64,000 nt of DNA, taken from assembly GCA_964006375.1 (NCBI GenBank), contig OZ023266.1, forward strand, positions 12,949,565-13,013,564, in the 5' to 3' direction. Positions 45,649-57,849 of this stretch are shown piece after piece (position 1 is the stretch's first letter; the number at the start of each line of letters is the position of its first letter). Position numbers and translations under genes: made by a program. Below the pieces are notes generated by a model. That model was not told the DNA's origin, searched no databases, and saw only the letters and a list, made by a program, of their open reading frames with translations. Source of the stretch: Tillus elongatus. Taxonomy: Eukaryota; Arthropoda; Insecta; Coleoptera; Cleridae.

Positions 45649-46260
45649 ATGGACGCTTGTGGAACACCATCACTAATTTCTAATTTATCTGATAAAATTT
45701 CGAATCTGAAATGTGCCCAACGGCATTTAAAATGTACCTATAGTCAGACAACAGTGCTAGGTGTTATAAGGAAGGAAGATTTTATCCATTCAAAATTCAA
45801 CCCCTACAGGAACTCAATCTATGACTACCCCAACATGCCATTACATGTTTGCTAAACCCCGATGGATTTGTGCCAAGCAAATCGACGTTTGCATCGGAAT
45901 ATACTTATTTTGGATGATGCCAAGTTTGGTTTTTATGACACAGTAACAATAGCGGGATATTTCTTCTTTGAAGGAATTCTCGCTGAAGAAAGATATTTAG
46001 AGTTTATGCAAAGTCACCTTGTTCCAGCGCTTGCAATTATTTTTCCAAACGACTATTATCTTGGCCTTCAGAGAATGATATGGTTTCAGCAAGACGGTGC
46101 ACCCCCGTATTATCAGCGCCCTGTTCCAGATTTTTAGGACAATCGCTTTCCTAGGAGATGGATTGGTAGACAAAGACCGATAAAATAGCCTGCGAGATCC
46201 ACAGATTTTTTAACCTGCGCCGTCATAAATTTTAAAGGTATCTCATTTATACTTACTTCT
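45649..46260 (+). pseudogene. mariner-type transposase fragment
   Basis: The frame 45862-46137 encodes YDTVTIAGYFFFEGILAEER, YLEFMQSHLVPAL and WFQQDGAPPYYQRPVPDF (second catalytic Asp block). Past a stop it continues with NRFPRRWIGRQRPI. The upstream frame 45649-45855 may be its N-terminal part but is not recognisable. Stops show that it is dead. Confidence 0.7.
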
Positions 46261-46261
46261 T

Positions 46262-47830
46262 TTGGAATATCTTGACATACCGCTACAAGTGTCTCATCCA
46301 ATCCGTAAATTTGAAGTTAGAGAGGCCAAGGAACAAATAAAGAGGCTAAACAAACGTAAAACACCTGGACTAGATCTTATTACTGGCACGGTACTGAACT
46401 AACTACCAGAGCAAGGGCTCAAATTTATAACTATAATCTTCAATACGATATTACGGTTAGCCTATTGGCCCAAGCAGCTTAAATTTACTCAAATACTGAT
46501 GTTTTTGAAACCGGAAAGCCTCCCACAGAAGTAAAGTCCTATAAGTCTGTTGCCCATATTATCAAAAGTACTTGAGCGGATCATCCTTAATCGCTTACTA
46601 AGAGAACTGGACGAAGATAACTGGATTCCTGAACACCAGTTTGGATTTAGAAAACAGCACTCAACAGTTCAACAATGCCATAGACTCGTGAATATAATAC
46701 AAAAAACCCTAGAATCAAAAAAATACTGTTCTTCAGTTTTCCTAGATGTAAGTCAAGCTTTTGACTGAATATGGTATAAAGGACTCCTGTAAAAAATCAA
46801 GAAATCCTTCCCTTATCACTATTACCTCATATTTAAATCGTATCTATCAGATCGATACTTTCAAATTAAACAAGGCGAAGAAGTTTCATCTATCAGACCT
46901 ATCCAATCAGGGGTACCTCAAGGTAGCGTGCTCAGTCCAATTATATATCTACTATAACCTCAGATATACCGACTACCCAAGAAACAGACATGTCCACATT
47001 CGCAGATGACACAGCTATACAGTCTGTAAATGAAGACCCTGAAGTAGCCAGCTATCATATACAAAATCACCTTTCATTGCTACGAAGATGATTAGGCAAA
47101 TGGAAGATAAAGATCAATGAAGCAAAGTCATCGCATGTTACATTCACTCTGAACCGCCAGACTTGTCCACCTGTCCACATCAACAACACACAAATTCCTC
47201 AAGCTGATCATGCTAGATATCTGGGACTACATCTAGACAAACGACTCACATGAAGTACCCACATTAAAAAGAAGCATACAGAGATGGATCTGATAATGAA
47301 GAAACTGTACTAATAGGTAGAACATCTCCAATTGCCATAGAAAACAAAGTCATGGTTTACAAGGCTATAATCAAGCCAATCTGAACCTATTGCTTAGAAT
47401 TATGGGGATCCTCCAAAGTATCCAACATTAACCTAGTTCAACGCTTTCAGTCCAGAGCCCTCCGCATCATAACATATGCTCCTTGGTATGTAAGCAACCA
47501 CACCCTTCACAGAGATCTAAATATACCCTTCGTATCAGAAGAAATCACTAGAAGAGCAAACAAACACCTTCAAAAACTGGAAGCACATCCAAATGATGCC
47601 GTTAGACCATTGCTTGAAAACCAAACAAGACGACTGAATAGAAAGTGGCCATCAGATCTATGGAGGCAGGTATGAAATAAAATCACAATTACCGGATAGC
47701 ACCAATGGGTGTAATTCCTTCATGTCAATGTCTCGTCAGCAGATTTACTTATAGAACTCAATGTATATACATATTAGTTAATTTATATAATATATTATGT
47801 GGTTCTGATTGTAAATATTAGTGTACAATA
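46262..47830 (+). pseudogene. Jockey-clade LINE reverse transcriptase, decayed
   Basis: A run of fragments across three frames encodes KRKTPGLDLITG, PISLLPILSKVLERIILNRL, HQFGFRKQHSTVQQCHRLVN, VFLDVSQAFD, SGVPQGSVLSPIIYLLYTSD, FADDTAIQS (polymerase Asp pair), VTFTLNRQTCPP, and ARYLGLHLDKRLT. LYTSDIPT is characteristic of the Jockey clade. There are many stops. The 3' end is an A-rich AATAAAAAAATAC near 47830. Confidence 0.85.
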
Positions 47831-47849
47831 AAAAAATACTTACTTCTTT

Positions 47850-48770
47850 TAAAAATGTTTACTTCCGAGAATACGTGGCAAATTTTTTGGAGTACTCTGT
47901 ACAGTATACACACTAAACAATTATAAATTGCTTTCCTAAGAGGTTAATTGGCAAGTGAGGATTTCGCACATTCAATTGTCATTTACTCGAAATATTTCTT
48001 ATGTAAGGTAACAAGATTTCTATTCTGTTTGGCAATGAAATTATTTTTCAAACGTTTTCATTAGGTTCATAGTCCGATACAAGAAATAATATTATTAGTC
48101 CATTTTCACGTCATTGACGTAAGTCGCAATTTTCATATTATTTACTCTAATACAAATGTCACCGACGTCTAAGCTAACGGTCTGTTGTCATAAATTTACA
48201 TGCCCTAAGCCCGCGGGACGTGTACACAAGTTAACTAACCTTTTGTCAGGATCATATCTCAGTTAGCACGTCTTCCAGGACACTAGGTCTATCCTGCTGG
48301 CCATTACAGCTGGTTAAGCGAAACCACACACCCGCCCGGGGCCAATTCACGGAGATCTTCCTGTCTTCTCAACCTTTAACTAATCCGTTTCATCTTCGCG
48401 ACAATATTTTGATAAACAGCTACCCACGTTGCGCTTCCAGGGATGCGGTGGTGACTTCCTCATAAAACCCTTCATGATAAACGCAGTAACGAAAGCTCTG
48501 AAATAACTGATACGTAGTGCCGTTTGAAAAATAGTTATTACGGTTTCCAGGAAACGCATTTGGATCATTTATGTTTTCCTTGAACGTGGATAGAATCGCA
48601 TCTATTTTACAAACGCGAAAATTCAAATGCTTACTTGGAATCGGAAGTAATAGCAAATAAGTTTATTCGATTCGTCGGCAACAGATAAAAAGTGGCTCCA
48701 ATAATATAAAATCTATACATAAGATTAATAAGCAAGTCTCTGTATTACTCGAACTGATGTGAATATACAC
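47850..48770. other. unassigned sequence
   Basis: A GC-richer patch (48180-48440) includes a 62-78 codon minus frame without recognisable domain. No transposon hallmark is visible. Confidence 0.35.
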
Positions 48771-48777
48771 AGTTTTA

Positions 48778-48970
48778 CTAAGTGAAGATTGAACCTGTGA
48801 TAAGCACTGATTGGCACACTTGGAGAACCCAAATTGCCACAACACATAAAAAAAATCTGACGATCGTTCCACTAACCAAGTTAGCGTCATCAGAGGCTGA
48901 ATAATTCCAAATATCTTATATCCACAACTCCTTTTATATTCTTCTGTAGGTAGTCGGTCACTAACCATTT
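48778..48970 (-). repeat. solitary Penelope terminal repeat
   Basis: It has the same order as the terminal repeats of the complete element: AAGTGAAGATTGAACCTGTG, CACTTGGAGAACCC, CACAACACAT, the ribozyme region, and a TATATTCTTC-type end. No Penelope coding sequence adjoins it. Confidence 0.75.
48855..48897 (-). ncRNA. hammerhead motif, slightly degenerate
   Basis: On the minus strand: CTGATGA, C, GCTAAC/TTG/GTTAGT stem, GGAACGATCGTC, AGA. GTC is retained as cleavage triplet, but the GAAA box is GGAA, and stem I pairing after the cleavage site is weaker (AGA). Confidence 0.55.
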
Positions 48971-49129
48971 AGGGAGGTTCAACGACACCAAAGGTAACAT
49001 ATTTCGTTTGGCGGAAATATCTGTATTCTTTTATTATCTGTCGGGCGTGCTTCTGTCGGTATTTATTTTACAAAGCAATCTAACAGGAGATTGCTCATAG
49101 GCGGCGGAACGAGATTGATGCATTATAGT

Positions 49130-49399
<270 letters not shown>

Positions 49400-49400
<1 letters not shown>

Positions 49401-49915
49401 ATTGCAAAAGGTCAGACATTGTGAGAGATACGACAGGGACGCCATCTCGGTGCAGGACCAGGTAGTATGTTGTCACGACAGCTCTAGTTTACACAACATT
49501 TTATACATAGAGAATATGTGCAATGCACAACCAACTTACAATTTTGTATAGTGTCGGCCTTCGACCATTTCTTTCCTAATACCGGGATAATGTTTGCGTT
49601 CAAAAGCGCTGAATTTTAGCATGCGAATGTATACTAATAAATAAAGTTTAATGAAAGTGATTCAATTTGTTTAAAAGCCATCTAGAACGACGTTTCATTA
49701 TGTATAAATATTAAGCTTCCCATTCTTCACGTTCACGGTATTTAAAATTAAAATCCATCTCTCTCTCTCTTCTAGTTTAATCTGACTACACGTAGCTATT
49801 TGTCACAGAAAAACGTGTACGCTTTGCGCATCGCATAACCTCGAAATAGACTCCGCTGATGCTAATTGCTGATACCTTATTAGGATCTTATAATATAAAA
49901 CAAGAAAACAACTAG
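49400..49915. other. unassigned sequence
   Basis: Only a short CTCTCTCTCTC run near 49760 stands out. Confidence 0.35.
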
Positions 49916-49921
49916 GTACCT

Positions 49922-50002
49922 ATATTCTAAGGTTAATACAAATAGTAGGCAAATAATGATTGGGTCATTATTTGCCTACTATTTGTATTAACCTTAGAAT
50001 AT
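49922..50002. repeat. perfect 38-bp inverted repeat (hairpin)
   Basis: Positions 49922-49959 are the exact reverse complement of 49965-50002, separated by 5 bases (TTGGG). The arms contain no other recognisable element and are not AT-only. As RNA it would form an 81-nt perfect hairpin. Confidence 0.9.
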
Positions 50003-50339
50003 TGGTAATTTTAACTTAACTTTAACAAAATGTCTGTAGCAGTACATTATGATTGTAACATCCAATGAAAACAAATATGAAAGTGATAGGTAAGCTGTAT
50101 GTAGATTTTAGATATTGTATATATTACCTTGCGAACTCCATACAGAATTCACTGGTAGGTATTACCAAAGTGAAACAAAATTCTTCCAAGAAGAAATATA
50201 CCTAGCTCAAACTAATACAGTAAGTACTTATAATATCTAGAAAGGTACTACAAAGTACACACATATCTAGTTAAAACTATATAAACAGATGTTTAGGTTA
50301 AATTATTACAATTTTAATTTCAAAATTTTGTATTGCTTA

Positions 50340-50790
50340 TATTTATTTCATTTTCAAATAGTATGAATACAGCAATAGTAGATAAGTGTTGAAAAGTGTT
50401 TGAGAGCGTTATGGTAGCGAAATTTCGTAAACATATTTCAAATGGTAATAACACAATTTCCCATGAAACTAGAATCTTCAGTTTTGATACATAGTAAAAC
50501 CTATATAAAAGCAGCGTGCATACTAAATTTGAAAAATAGCACAATGAGCTTCACAGATAATTAGAAATTTGTTTTGAAAAACCTCTTTTGTTACTTTGCT
50601 TGCAGAAGCTGGTTTGATTGAGTTTATTAAAACCGATCAGTCAAGCGATTTATATGGAAAAATACTTACCCACCACCTATAATTTCATAGAAGCAAAAAT
50701 TAAATTTTCGGTAAATTTGTATATTAGCACATGGGGGTTGTTTAGAAAAATCTTTGCAGAAATATGCTTAGAATCCCTTCTGGATGCCCA
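50340..50790 (+). repeat. hairpin-TIR repeat, subfamily 3, second copy
   Basis: Collinear with the inverted copy at 1815-2270: GAGCGTTATGGTAGCG, AACTAGAATCTTCAG, TACATAGTAAAACCTATATA, ATGAGCTTCAC, TTTTCGGTAAATTTG, CCCTTCTGGATGCCC. The terminal hairpin itself is damaged here. Confidence 0.55.
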
Positions 50791-51249
50791 AACCACAGAA
50801 GAATTTCTAGTAAACAGCCCACAAGCAAGTTACGGGACCAAGAGTGCACAGGGGTGCTAGGCGGAGAAGAATATTTGAAAAGGAAATGTGCGCGGAAAGT
50901 ACGAAAGAAACAGATTAGTTGGACCTCTCTAAACTGCCCTTATAGCATTTTGCAACTATATATCCTTAAAATTAAATTTACCGTGCGCAGAACCTCTATA
51001 TTCACCGCAGGTCCTGTAACTTTCTTAGGGGTTGCTCCGAAATAATTTTTCTTGTTTACATTGTTCTTGTTTATGCATTGAGGGTGATTGTAGGCATGCA
51101 GAAGGGGAAGGAGAACCCCCGCGACGAAGCAACGCGCCTAGATTTTCAATTTATGTTTAAATTGTTATCTCATTTCATTTTTTAAATATTTTTCCAAGAA
51201 TGATTTTGAGCTTGCCTTGTTTGTCAGTCTTACATAGTAAGCTGCAACA

Positions 51250-51500
51250 TTTTATCATTTTCAAAAAGTATGGACACAGCAACGGTAAATAAGTGTTGGA
51301 AAGGGTCTGGGTGCAGCAAGTGTGTTATGGTAGAAAATGTTCTTTAAAATATTTCAAATTCGATAGCTTAATAAATTTCCCATTAAGCTAGAATCTTCAA
51401 TCTTGAACCATAGTAACACCTATGTAAACGCGCCGTGGGTACTAAATTAAAGAGAAATAATATAATGAGCTTCATGGATAACTACAAATTTGTTGTGTCT
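51250..51500 (+). repeat. hairpin-TIR repeat, subfamily 3, third copy (truncated)
   Basis: Matches the first half of 50340-50790, with a better preserved terminus (GTGCAGCAAGTGTGTTATGG). It breaks off where the Penelope fragment begins. Confidence 0.55.
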
Positions 51501-52090
51501 AAGCTACATTCCGAATGACTCACATCATACATACGCCCAAAAAATGGCCAGTATGAATATTTTAGTAAACAGGTTAATTAACTTTCCTTTAAGTATAAGT
51601 AGATATACCAAAGAATTAAAGTATATTAAGAACGTGGCCGAATATAACGGATACACTGCCTGCATAGTGGGGAAATTAATTAACAAACAAAAAACAAAGA
51701 AAATGTTAGCGGAATCAACGACTTTTAGAAGAGAGAAAGCGAAAAAAAACTTTGTTTGCTTACCATTTGAACCACGAATCCCAAGAGGTCTAGATAGCAT
51801 TTTGAAAAAATCCAATTTGCAACTAACATTTTCGACAAAAAAATACTTTAAAAAACTTTCTAGGTAACATAAAAACAAGGGTAGTAGGACCAGAATGTCG
51901 GGAATTTATGAAATTAGTTGTAAAGATTGTGATCTTAAATAAGTCGGACAAACAAAAAGATCTATTGGAATTAGATTCAAAGAACACTTAGCACAATTAA
52001 GATACGGTACTATAGATAGATCTTCCATCGCCCAACACATTTAGGATAATAATCATCACGTTAAATCTAAAATTAATAAAACATGTTAGA
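51490..52090 (+). pseudogene. Penelope reverse transcriptase/GIY-YIG 3' fragment
   Basis: The 125-codon frame is collinear with residues about 370-490 of the Penelope protein at 26742-28562 (YIPNDSHHTYAQKMA, NVAEYNGYTAC, FVCLPFEPRIPRGL). After a frame change the GIY-YIG domain follows (MSGIYEISCKDCDLK, stop, VGQTKRSIGIRFKEH, NNHH). Stops replace codons within the nuclease. It is a dead fragment of the same family. Confidence 0.88.
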
Positions 52091-52274
52091 CCACCACGAC
52101 AGCTAAACGCCTTGGCGCTAAGTGTCTCAGTATCAATCCACCTGTTTTTAATGGGAAAAAAAGGAAACATATATAGTAGTAATTATATAAAAAAGAGTAT
52201 AAATTAAAAAAATAATAATAAAAAATATTTAAAAAAATAATAAATATATTTATGAAAAAAAATGAAACCGTGTA

Positions 52275-52282
<8 letters not shown>

Positions 52283-52348
<66 letters not shown>
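52283..52348. repeat. (AT)n microsatellite
   Basis: A pure AT run of about 66 bp, preceded by a TGTATATATGTG stretch. There are no AT-core flanks. Confidence 0.85.
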
Positions 52349-52349
<1 letters not shown>

Positions 52350-52350
<1 letters not shown>

Positions 52351-53290
52351 TAAAAACATAATACATGATATTTGTAATTATGATAGTAATATGTGGGGGT
52401 TGGTGGTGGTGGGGGTATTTATGACCTTGGAACAGTTTTCCATCAGCCACAGACTTTTACTATTTTATAATAGTAATATGTGTGGTGTACATATTGCTTG
52501 ATGTGGCTAATGTCGTGTAAGAACAGAAACAAAACACGTACTGAGCTAGAATAACGAGAATCAAGAAAACCTCTGAGGTTTAACCTCATGATGCTAATTT
52601 ACAATTTGTGGCTAATGAGAAACAGTTGTAATGCCAGTAACAAACACACACAGCCACACACGATATTTTTACGTATTTTAAAATAAACTTAACGAAACCA
52701 AGATAGTATTAAATGTATGTAAAAGTAAACAGAGTTAGCAAAGAAGCGTATTCTGACTGTGTTAGAAGCTTATGTGCTTCCTCGCAGCAACGAAAACACA
52801 CCTAGAGAATTCGTCTGAGTAGCGTCAAGGGAATCGAGTCTCATTTAGCAATTTGTTGCGATTTGCAGATCACTCAACTTCACTCACGTATTTGCGTCGC
52901 TCCTGTGCTCTCTTCATATACAAGAAGCGTTTGTAGATCTACATCCATGTTTATTTGTCTGAATCTATTTGACGTGATCCACGGTGATTAGACCTGATTA
53001 AACGTGTTTCTGTTGATTTACACTCGCTTTCAAATTGTAGAGTTATGGTTATCAAAGCTTTCATTCATTATATAGTTCTAAAGAAACTGTGCTGTTGAAT
53101 GCCTTCAGAAGGCAATGGCAAACCGCCGTGTATATTTGCCAATCAAGTTTCCTCCGCAAAACAGCGAACCCCCAGTTAAGTTAAAGTAGGTATTTACTTA
53201 TTTATAGAGTTGTCAAAATTATAGTGTCCTAAATTGAAATATAGAACAAATAGTTTATGCATTAGAATGTTTATAACTTTTTGTTTGTTT
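52350..53290. other. mostly unassigned, possible SINE trace
   Basis: The segment at about 53095-53165 contains GAAGGCAATGGCAAACCGCC, a phrase often seen in arthropod SINE-like repeats. No promoter boxes or target duplication could be established. The rest shows nothing. Confidence 0.3.
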
Positions 53291-54487
53291 CAGCAACACA
53301 CCACGAGGGCTCACAGCCTAAATACTATCGTACCGTGGGTGTCGATAAGGAGGAAAGAGGCAACTTGTTAATTCTGAACTTGAAGGTTTGGAGGTTCGGA
53401 GGAGAAGGAAAAACATGTGCCGGCAAGGAGTTTCACAACTTGGAAGTCCTCGGGACAAAAGAGCGGGCATAAGAAGATGTTCTATGTCTGGTGACCTGGA
53501 AAGTATAAGGGTGCATTCGCTTTGTTCCCCTGGTAGATCTGTTGGGGGCAGCAGGTGGAGGAACTATGGAAGAAAGCTCTTCGTCTGAGCTCCTCCGAGC
53601 AGTGCCCGTGCAGATATCTATGAAAGGGAGAGAGGTCACCAGCGGCACGTCGATGGGCAAGGGATGGCAACCTTTGGCTGAGGGTCGGGTCACCGATGAG
53701 ACGTATAGTTTTCTTCTGAATGGAGTCCAGCATAGCGAATGTAGAAGCGGCAGCGGCACCAGAGATGCGGGAGCAGTATTCGAGGTTTGACTTCATTTGT
53801 GAAGTATATAAGGTATAGAGATTAGCTGGTGAAAAGCATTGGCGAGCCCGGAAGAGGAAACCTAATTTGTTAGCAGCCGCTTGTGCAATTAATGTGGCAT
53901 GTGGGTGCCAATTGAGATTTCGATCCACAGAAATGCCAACAAGTGAAAATGACTCATTATTTTGAATAACTTGGTTGTTCATTGTGATGGGTCTAGGGCT
54001 GGTGTATCTCTTATGAGATAGAAAGCAAGACTGAGATTTGGTGGAGTTGAATTGTACAAGATTTCTACTTCCCCAGTCTAATATTTTTTGGAGATCCACA
54101 GAGACAGAACTCTCCATGACTCTGAGATACTCATCTAATTAGGCTAAAGAGACAGGCTTAGAATATTGTGTATTTGAGTGGACGGTGCTGTCGTCAGCAT
54201 AACTGTGAACTGGGTTGGATGTGCTAGAGAGGAAGTCATTGGTGTGGAAAAGAAACAAAGTAGGGGCTAAAGCTGGACCTTGAGGGACTCATGCATTAAT
54301 TGGATACAGTTTAAAAGAATGGCCATCGACGACAACAGAAAATGCTCCGGTTGGTGAGGAAATTTGCTGTCCAGGTACAGAGTTTTTGTGGTAGGTCATA
54401 GGCCGGAAGTTTATTAAGCAGCTCTGCGTGCCAGACCTGGTCGAATGCTTTGGATATGTCTGGAGCGACAATCTGGGATTCACCGTG
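53291..54487 (-). pseudogene. CR1/Jockey-like LINE fragment, copy C
   Basis: A 211-codon minus frame (54117-53482) encodes ILDWGSRNLVQFNSTKSQSC, FSLVGISVDRNLNWHPHATL, NLEYCSRISGAAAAS and HRRAAGDLSPFHRYLHGHC. Upstream (54487-54130) lie GVPQG-type, YADD-region and SKAFDQVW-type sequences in broken frames. The 3' end (ACCACGAGGGCTCACAGCC on the plus strand at 53301) matches copy B. It is 5' truncated. Confidence 0.85.
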
Positions 54488-54810
54488 TTAGACTGTTACC
54501 GTCTAAGTTCAAGATTGATTCTTAACCTTGTGGTTAAAAATAGTTACATGGATTTTTTCCTATTGAATCTGCCTATGGTGGACTTAATTTTGTTGCAGCA
54601 TTCTAAGTGCATATATTTATGCTTTAGGACTGTTTATAACGGTTTTTTAAACTCAGTAAACCTAAAGGGGTAGTTGTAAAAATATACAGTTTTAAAACAA
54701 GGCTACTTTCCTGAAGCAAAAGCGCCCAATTATTCGGTGGTAATGGCCTTTACCATAACTAGTAAAAAAGCACACTAACGTATAACGAGTAGTATTCCTC
54801 CCGAAATCGA

Positions 54811-54811
54811 G

Positions 54812-54842
<31 letters not shown>

Positions 54843-54885
54843 CATAATAATAATAATAATAATAAATAATAATCATAATAATAAC
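54811..54885. repeat. (AAT)n microsatellite
   Basis: An interrupted ATA trinucleotide repeat with occasional ATC units. Confidence 0.9.
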
Positions 54886-55215
54886 ATGTTTATTCATCCA
54901 AAATTATAAAAACATAATTCGATTTACAAATAGAGGCTTATTCTAAGAATAATAACATATTCTCAAGATCTTAGTTTACGACGAATAAAATACAAATTTA
55001 TTGCAGAAGCTTTCAGCTTAGGTGCACTTAATATACATCAAATTTATATTTTACATATTTACCTTTTTTATGAAGGGTATATATTTCTCCTGCAATAATG
55101 TAACGATTTTTTCAATTTTACACCTGGGAGTATTTTTAAACCATTCATTCATAGCCCTTTTGTAAGGTTCCGTACCACTAGTACTTTTGACCGAGTCAGG
55201 TGACAGTCGATATAG
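54886..55215. other. unassigned sequence
   Basis: AT-rich, no recognisable feature. Confidence 0.35.
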
Positions 55216-55217
55216 TT

Positions 55218-56190
55218 TGTAACGATTCACTTCTTATCTGGAATCATTACTGGTTCAAAATACACTTAGAAAGCCCCCAAGTATCTATCTATAATAAATA
55301 TTTCAAGTTTTAAGTTTCAAAATAATTTTTATGAAAATTCTGTATCGTAAAAACCGTACTGGATTCCCTATAATATACGTCGAAATCTAAATATTGAAAG
55401 ACGTTACATTTTTGTTGGGGAAAATGAATATCTCTATTGTCCTGAGATTCTAGGTAAATAACAGAAGCTGGCGTAATTACGATGAAATATAGAAAATCGG
55501 TTACCAAACGAACGGACGAGTCCATTACTGTGGAGGTGTGTATAGAAGACGGCGTGACTTCGCCACCGATTGGGGTCTCGTTTTATCTCATTAAAAGAAT
55601 GGAGGCTAGAAAGAGGTCGCGCACAGCCACCAACGGTCACGGTAAGAATTTTGCGTGCAGCAGTTAGGAATTGCAGAACTCGACACGTTAGCAGGGAGTC
55701 TCTGCCTGGCGCTTGTCGAATAAACACCCCTTAGTTTCGGTGGCTATTAAATTATCTTAAAAGAGGGTGATAAAATCCTTTCTGTTATCTGTAATACCGA
55801 ATGATTATTGTCAGTGATTGTTTAAAGCAATTTAAACGATTTTCGAGTTTAAATAAACATCGTATTCAGCATAAAAACGTGAGTTTAGTTGTGTTTCCTT
55901 GTTATGACCTGTTGATTTCTTGCCTTAATCAGAAAGACTTCCTGGTTATTACCGAACTTCAAGTCAATTGGCAGTGAATTTCACCTGGGCCAATTCACGT
56001 TTTAATTGCGATTTGCAAAGTTTCCGTCAAGCGAATTTAGAACATTGACATAGTTGTCAAATGGTTTCCAAATATTGGAGAAATAAGTTCACCAGCCCAA
56101 TTGGAGTCGGTGAACCTGTCTCAGGTGCTCATAGTTGATCTCACTTGGGAGGCATCTTCATAGGGTCATCAGGTAACTTAATACAGGAAC
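55218..56190 (+). repeat. LTR-like repeat copy C
   Basis: Begins TGTAACGATTCAC. It carries the GACGAGTCCATTACTGTGG and AATAAACATCGTATTCAGC blocks and AGTCAATTGGCAGTGAATTT. It then continues into the presumed internal region shared with copy A (CACGTTTTAATTGCGATTTG, GGGTCATCAGGTAACTT). The 61- to 97-codon frames across it are not conserved in copies A and B. Confidence 0.5.
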
Positions 56191-56834
56191 ATTGGGTGAG
56201 TCTGTGTAACTCTTTTTCTCTGAACCGGTAGAAATTTTCATCCAAGCAATCTTATATCTGAAGCCTCATAACTTGAACATTCCAAAATAACGTAAACAAA
56301 TTGGAACTTAAACTGTCAGTGAGATGTTATAAGAATAAGAAATAAATTGGGTTAATTTAAAATGCTGACATAGTTTTGCCACGATTATCATGTTGCAGCG
56401 CAAATATTTTGAAAACGATCGTCTTAGCACCATTAAGCACGTTTAAGTTGCCTGTTCAGAGAATAAAAGAGAATACTATATTTTCATCAAAAGATACTAA
56501 TAAAAAGGTATATTCCAAAATTATTTTTTTAGAATTTCCTTAAAAATAAAAGAAAATCTGCCTAATTTAATTTACAAACATTCTGTTGCTTAAACATCTA
56601 ACTAATAATTTAATAAAAATAAAACCTTATTTTTACTTCTCTGATGAAAACCCACAGTGATAAGTAAAAGGATGTATGAAATTCAGCAGATCACAGTGAT
56701 CTCTGGGTAAGTGCTCACTCCTACGTCGACTAGGGACCATTCTTTCCCGACGTGACACCCCAAGCTATAGACTTTACTCGATGGTAAATAGTGTAATAAA
56801 ATAAAGAGGACAGTAGAGTTTTGTGGCTACTTAC
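56191..56834. other. unassigned, probable intron
   Basis: Lies just downstream (minus strand) of the kinase exon donor site. No repeat or gene was recognised. It is likely intronic if the exon call is correct. Confidence 0.4.
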
Positions 56835-56890
56835 TTTGCCAAAGCTGCCTTTGCCGATTGCCCTCAGGATCTGGAAGTGGTCGAAGTTTA
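56835..56890 (-). CDS. STK32-like: internal exon of an STK32/YANK-like serine/threonine kinase
   Basis: On the minus strand a pyrimidine tract and TTTCTCTTTCAG end at 56891. The 56-nt exon encodes (V)NFDHFQILRAIGKGSFGK, and GTAAGTAG starts at 56834. The peptide is the beginning of a kinase domain with the glycine-rich ATP loop GKGSFG. The NFDHF.ILRAIGKGSFGK wording is that of the STK32 (YANK) family rather than other AGC-like kinases. The exon enters in phase 1 and leaves in phase 0. No other exon was found within the window, so flanking introns must be long. Codons are GC-richer than the surroundings, as expected for constrained coding DNA. Confidence 0.82.
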
Positions 56891-56891
56891 C

Positions 56892-57200
56892 TGAAAGAGA
56901 AACACACATGGTTAAGTATAAGTTTTGTAGTTTTCAACGTGAATAAAGCTCTATTATGTCTATAGCACATTTATATACAGTGTCTGTCACTACGGCCATA
57001 AAGTAGTTACTCTGCGGTTTACAGTTGTATTTTAAATAATATTAGAAATACAGCCACGAAATTTTTTATACAATGTGCTCTCAATCGTCCGTGTGAGGTG
57101 TATCAGTTCGGTGGATTAAGAGCTGTCAAATAAAAATTAAAAAATAAATAAAAAGATATATAAAATTTCGGGACGCAGCAACTTAACGAATAATTAATTA
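56892..57200. other. unassigned, probable intron
   Basis: Upstream of the kinase exon on the minus strand. A fragment of the hairpin terminus (GGGACGCAGCAA) occurs at about 57171. Nothing else was recognised. Confidence 0.4.
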
Positions 57201-57205
57201 ATTAA

Positions 57206-57492
57206 ACCCAGGGTACTCCTTTCACTTTTTCAGTACAAACTGTAACATTTACATCAACCGAGGTTCTGGCATTGTATTTGAGCAAGTTGAATATCTACAC
57301 GTTCCGCCCTTCGGAGGGGGCGTAAAGCCGTCGGTCCCGTGTCCATGCGATGTTGGGCACGTTAAAGATCCCTACCCTCCTTACAGAAAGGCAGGACTTC
57401 GGCAAAATTTCCAGGATAGTGAGGTGAAACTGCTCGGTGGGGTCGGTGATTGGCCATAGTCGCGGAAATAGGACGACGTTAAAGAAACAAAA
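57206..57492 (+). mobile_element. SINE, 5'-truncated copy
   Basis: It starts within the B-box tail (CCCAGGGTACTCC) and carries the complete body (CCGAGGTTCTGGCATTG, TTGGGCACGTTAAAGATCCC, GATTGGCCATAGTCGCGG) and an A-rich end. AATTAATTA occurs on both sides and may be the target duplication. Confidence 0.8.
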
Positions 57493-57849
57493 CAGACAAC
57501 ACACAAAATTAATTATGTGTGTTATAGTAGTGAATTTTCATGAGAATTGTACAATGTTAGTTCGTCATATTATTACAATTAATACTTTAAATTTAAACAT
57601 ATTTTATTGGCCGGTTTTAGACGTCCTGACACGCGCTCACTTGATGATTTTTTTATAAAGTGTTACTATCGATATCACTCTATTATCAAAAAATATTTTA
57701 ATCTTGTGTTCAACAATGAACAAACTCAATTTTGTATAAAGCTATGAAATTAAAATTTGGTATATCTAGGTGCTGAAGTATTGCGTAAACTGTCCCACTT
57801 AATCAAAAAATTGTTATCAGGCATTGTATTCCTACAGTTTACAATGTAA

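Noticed and set aside
45649..45855. Independent small gene
   Set aside because: It directly precedes a mariner transposase fragment and has no recognisable domain of its own. It is more likely a transposon remnant.
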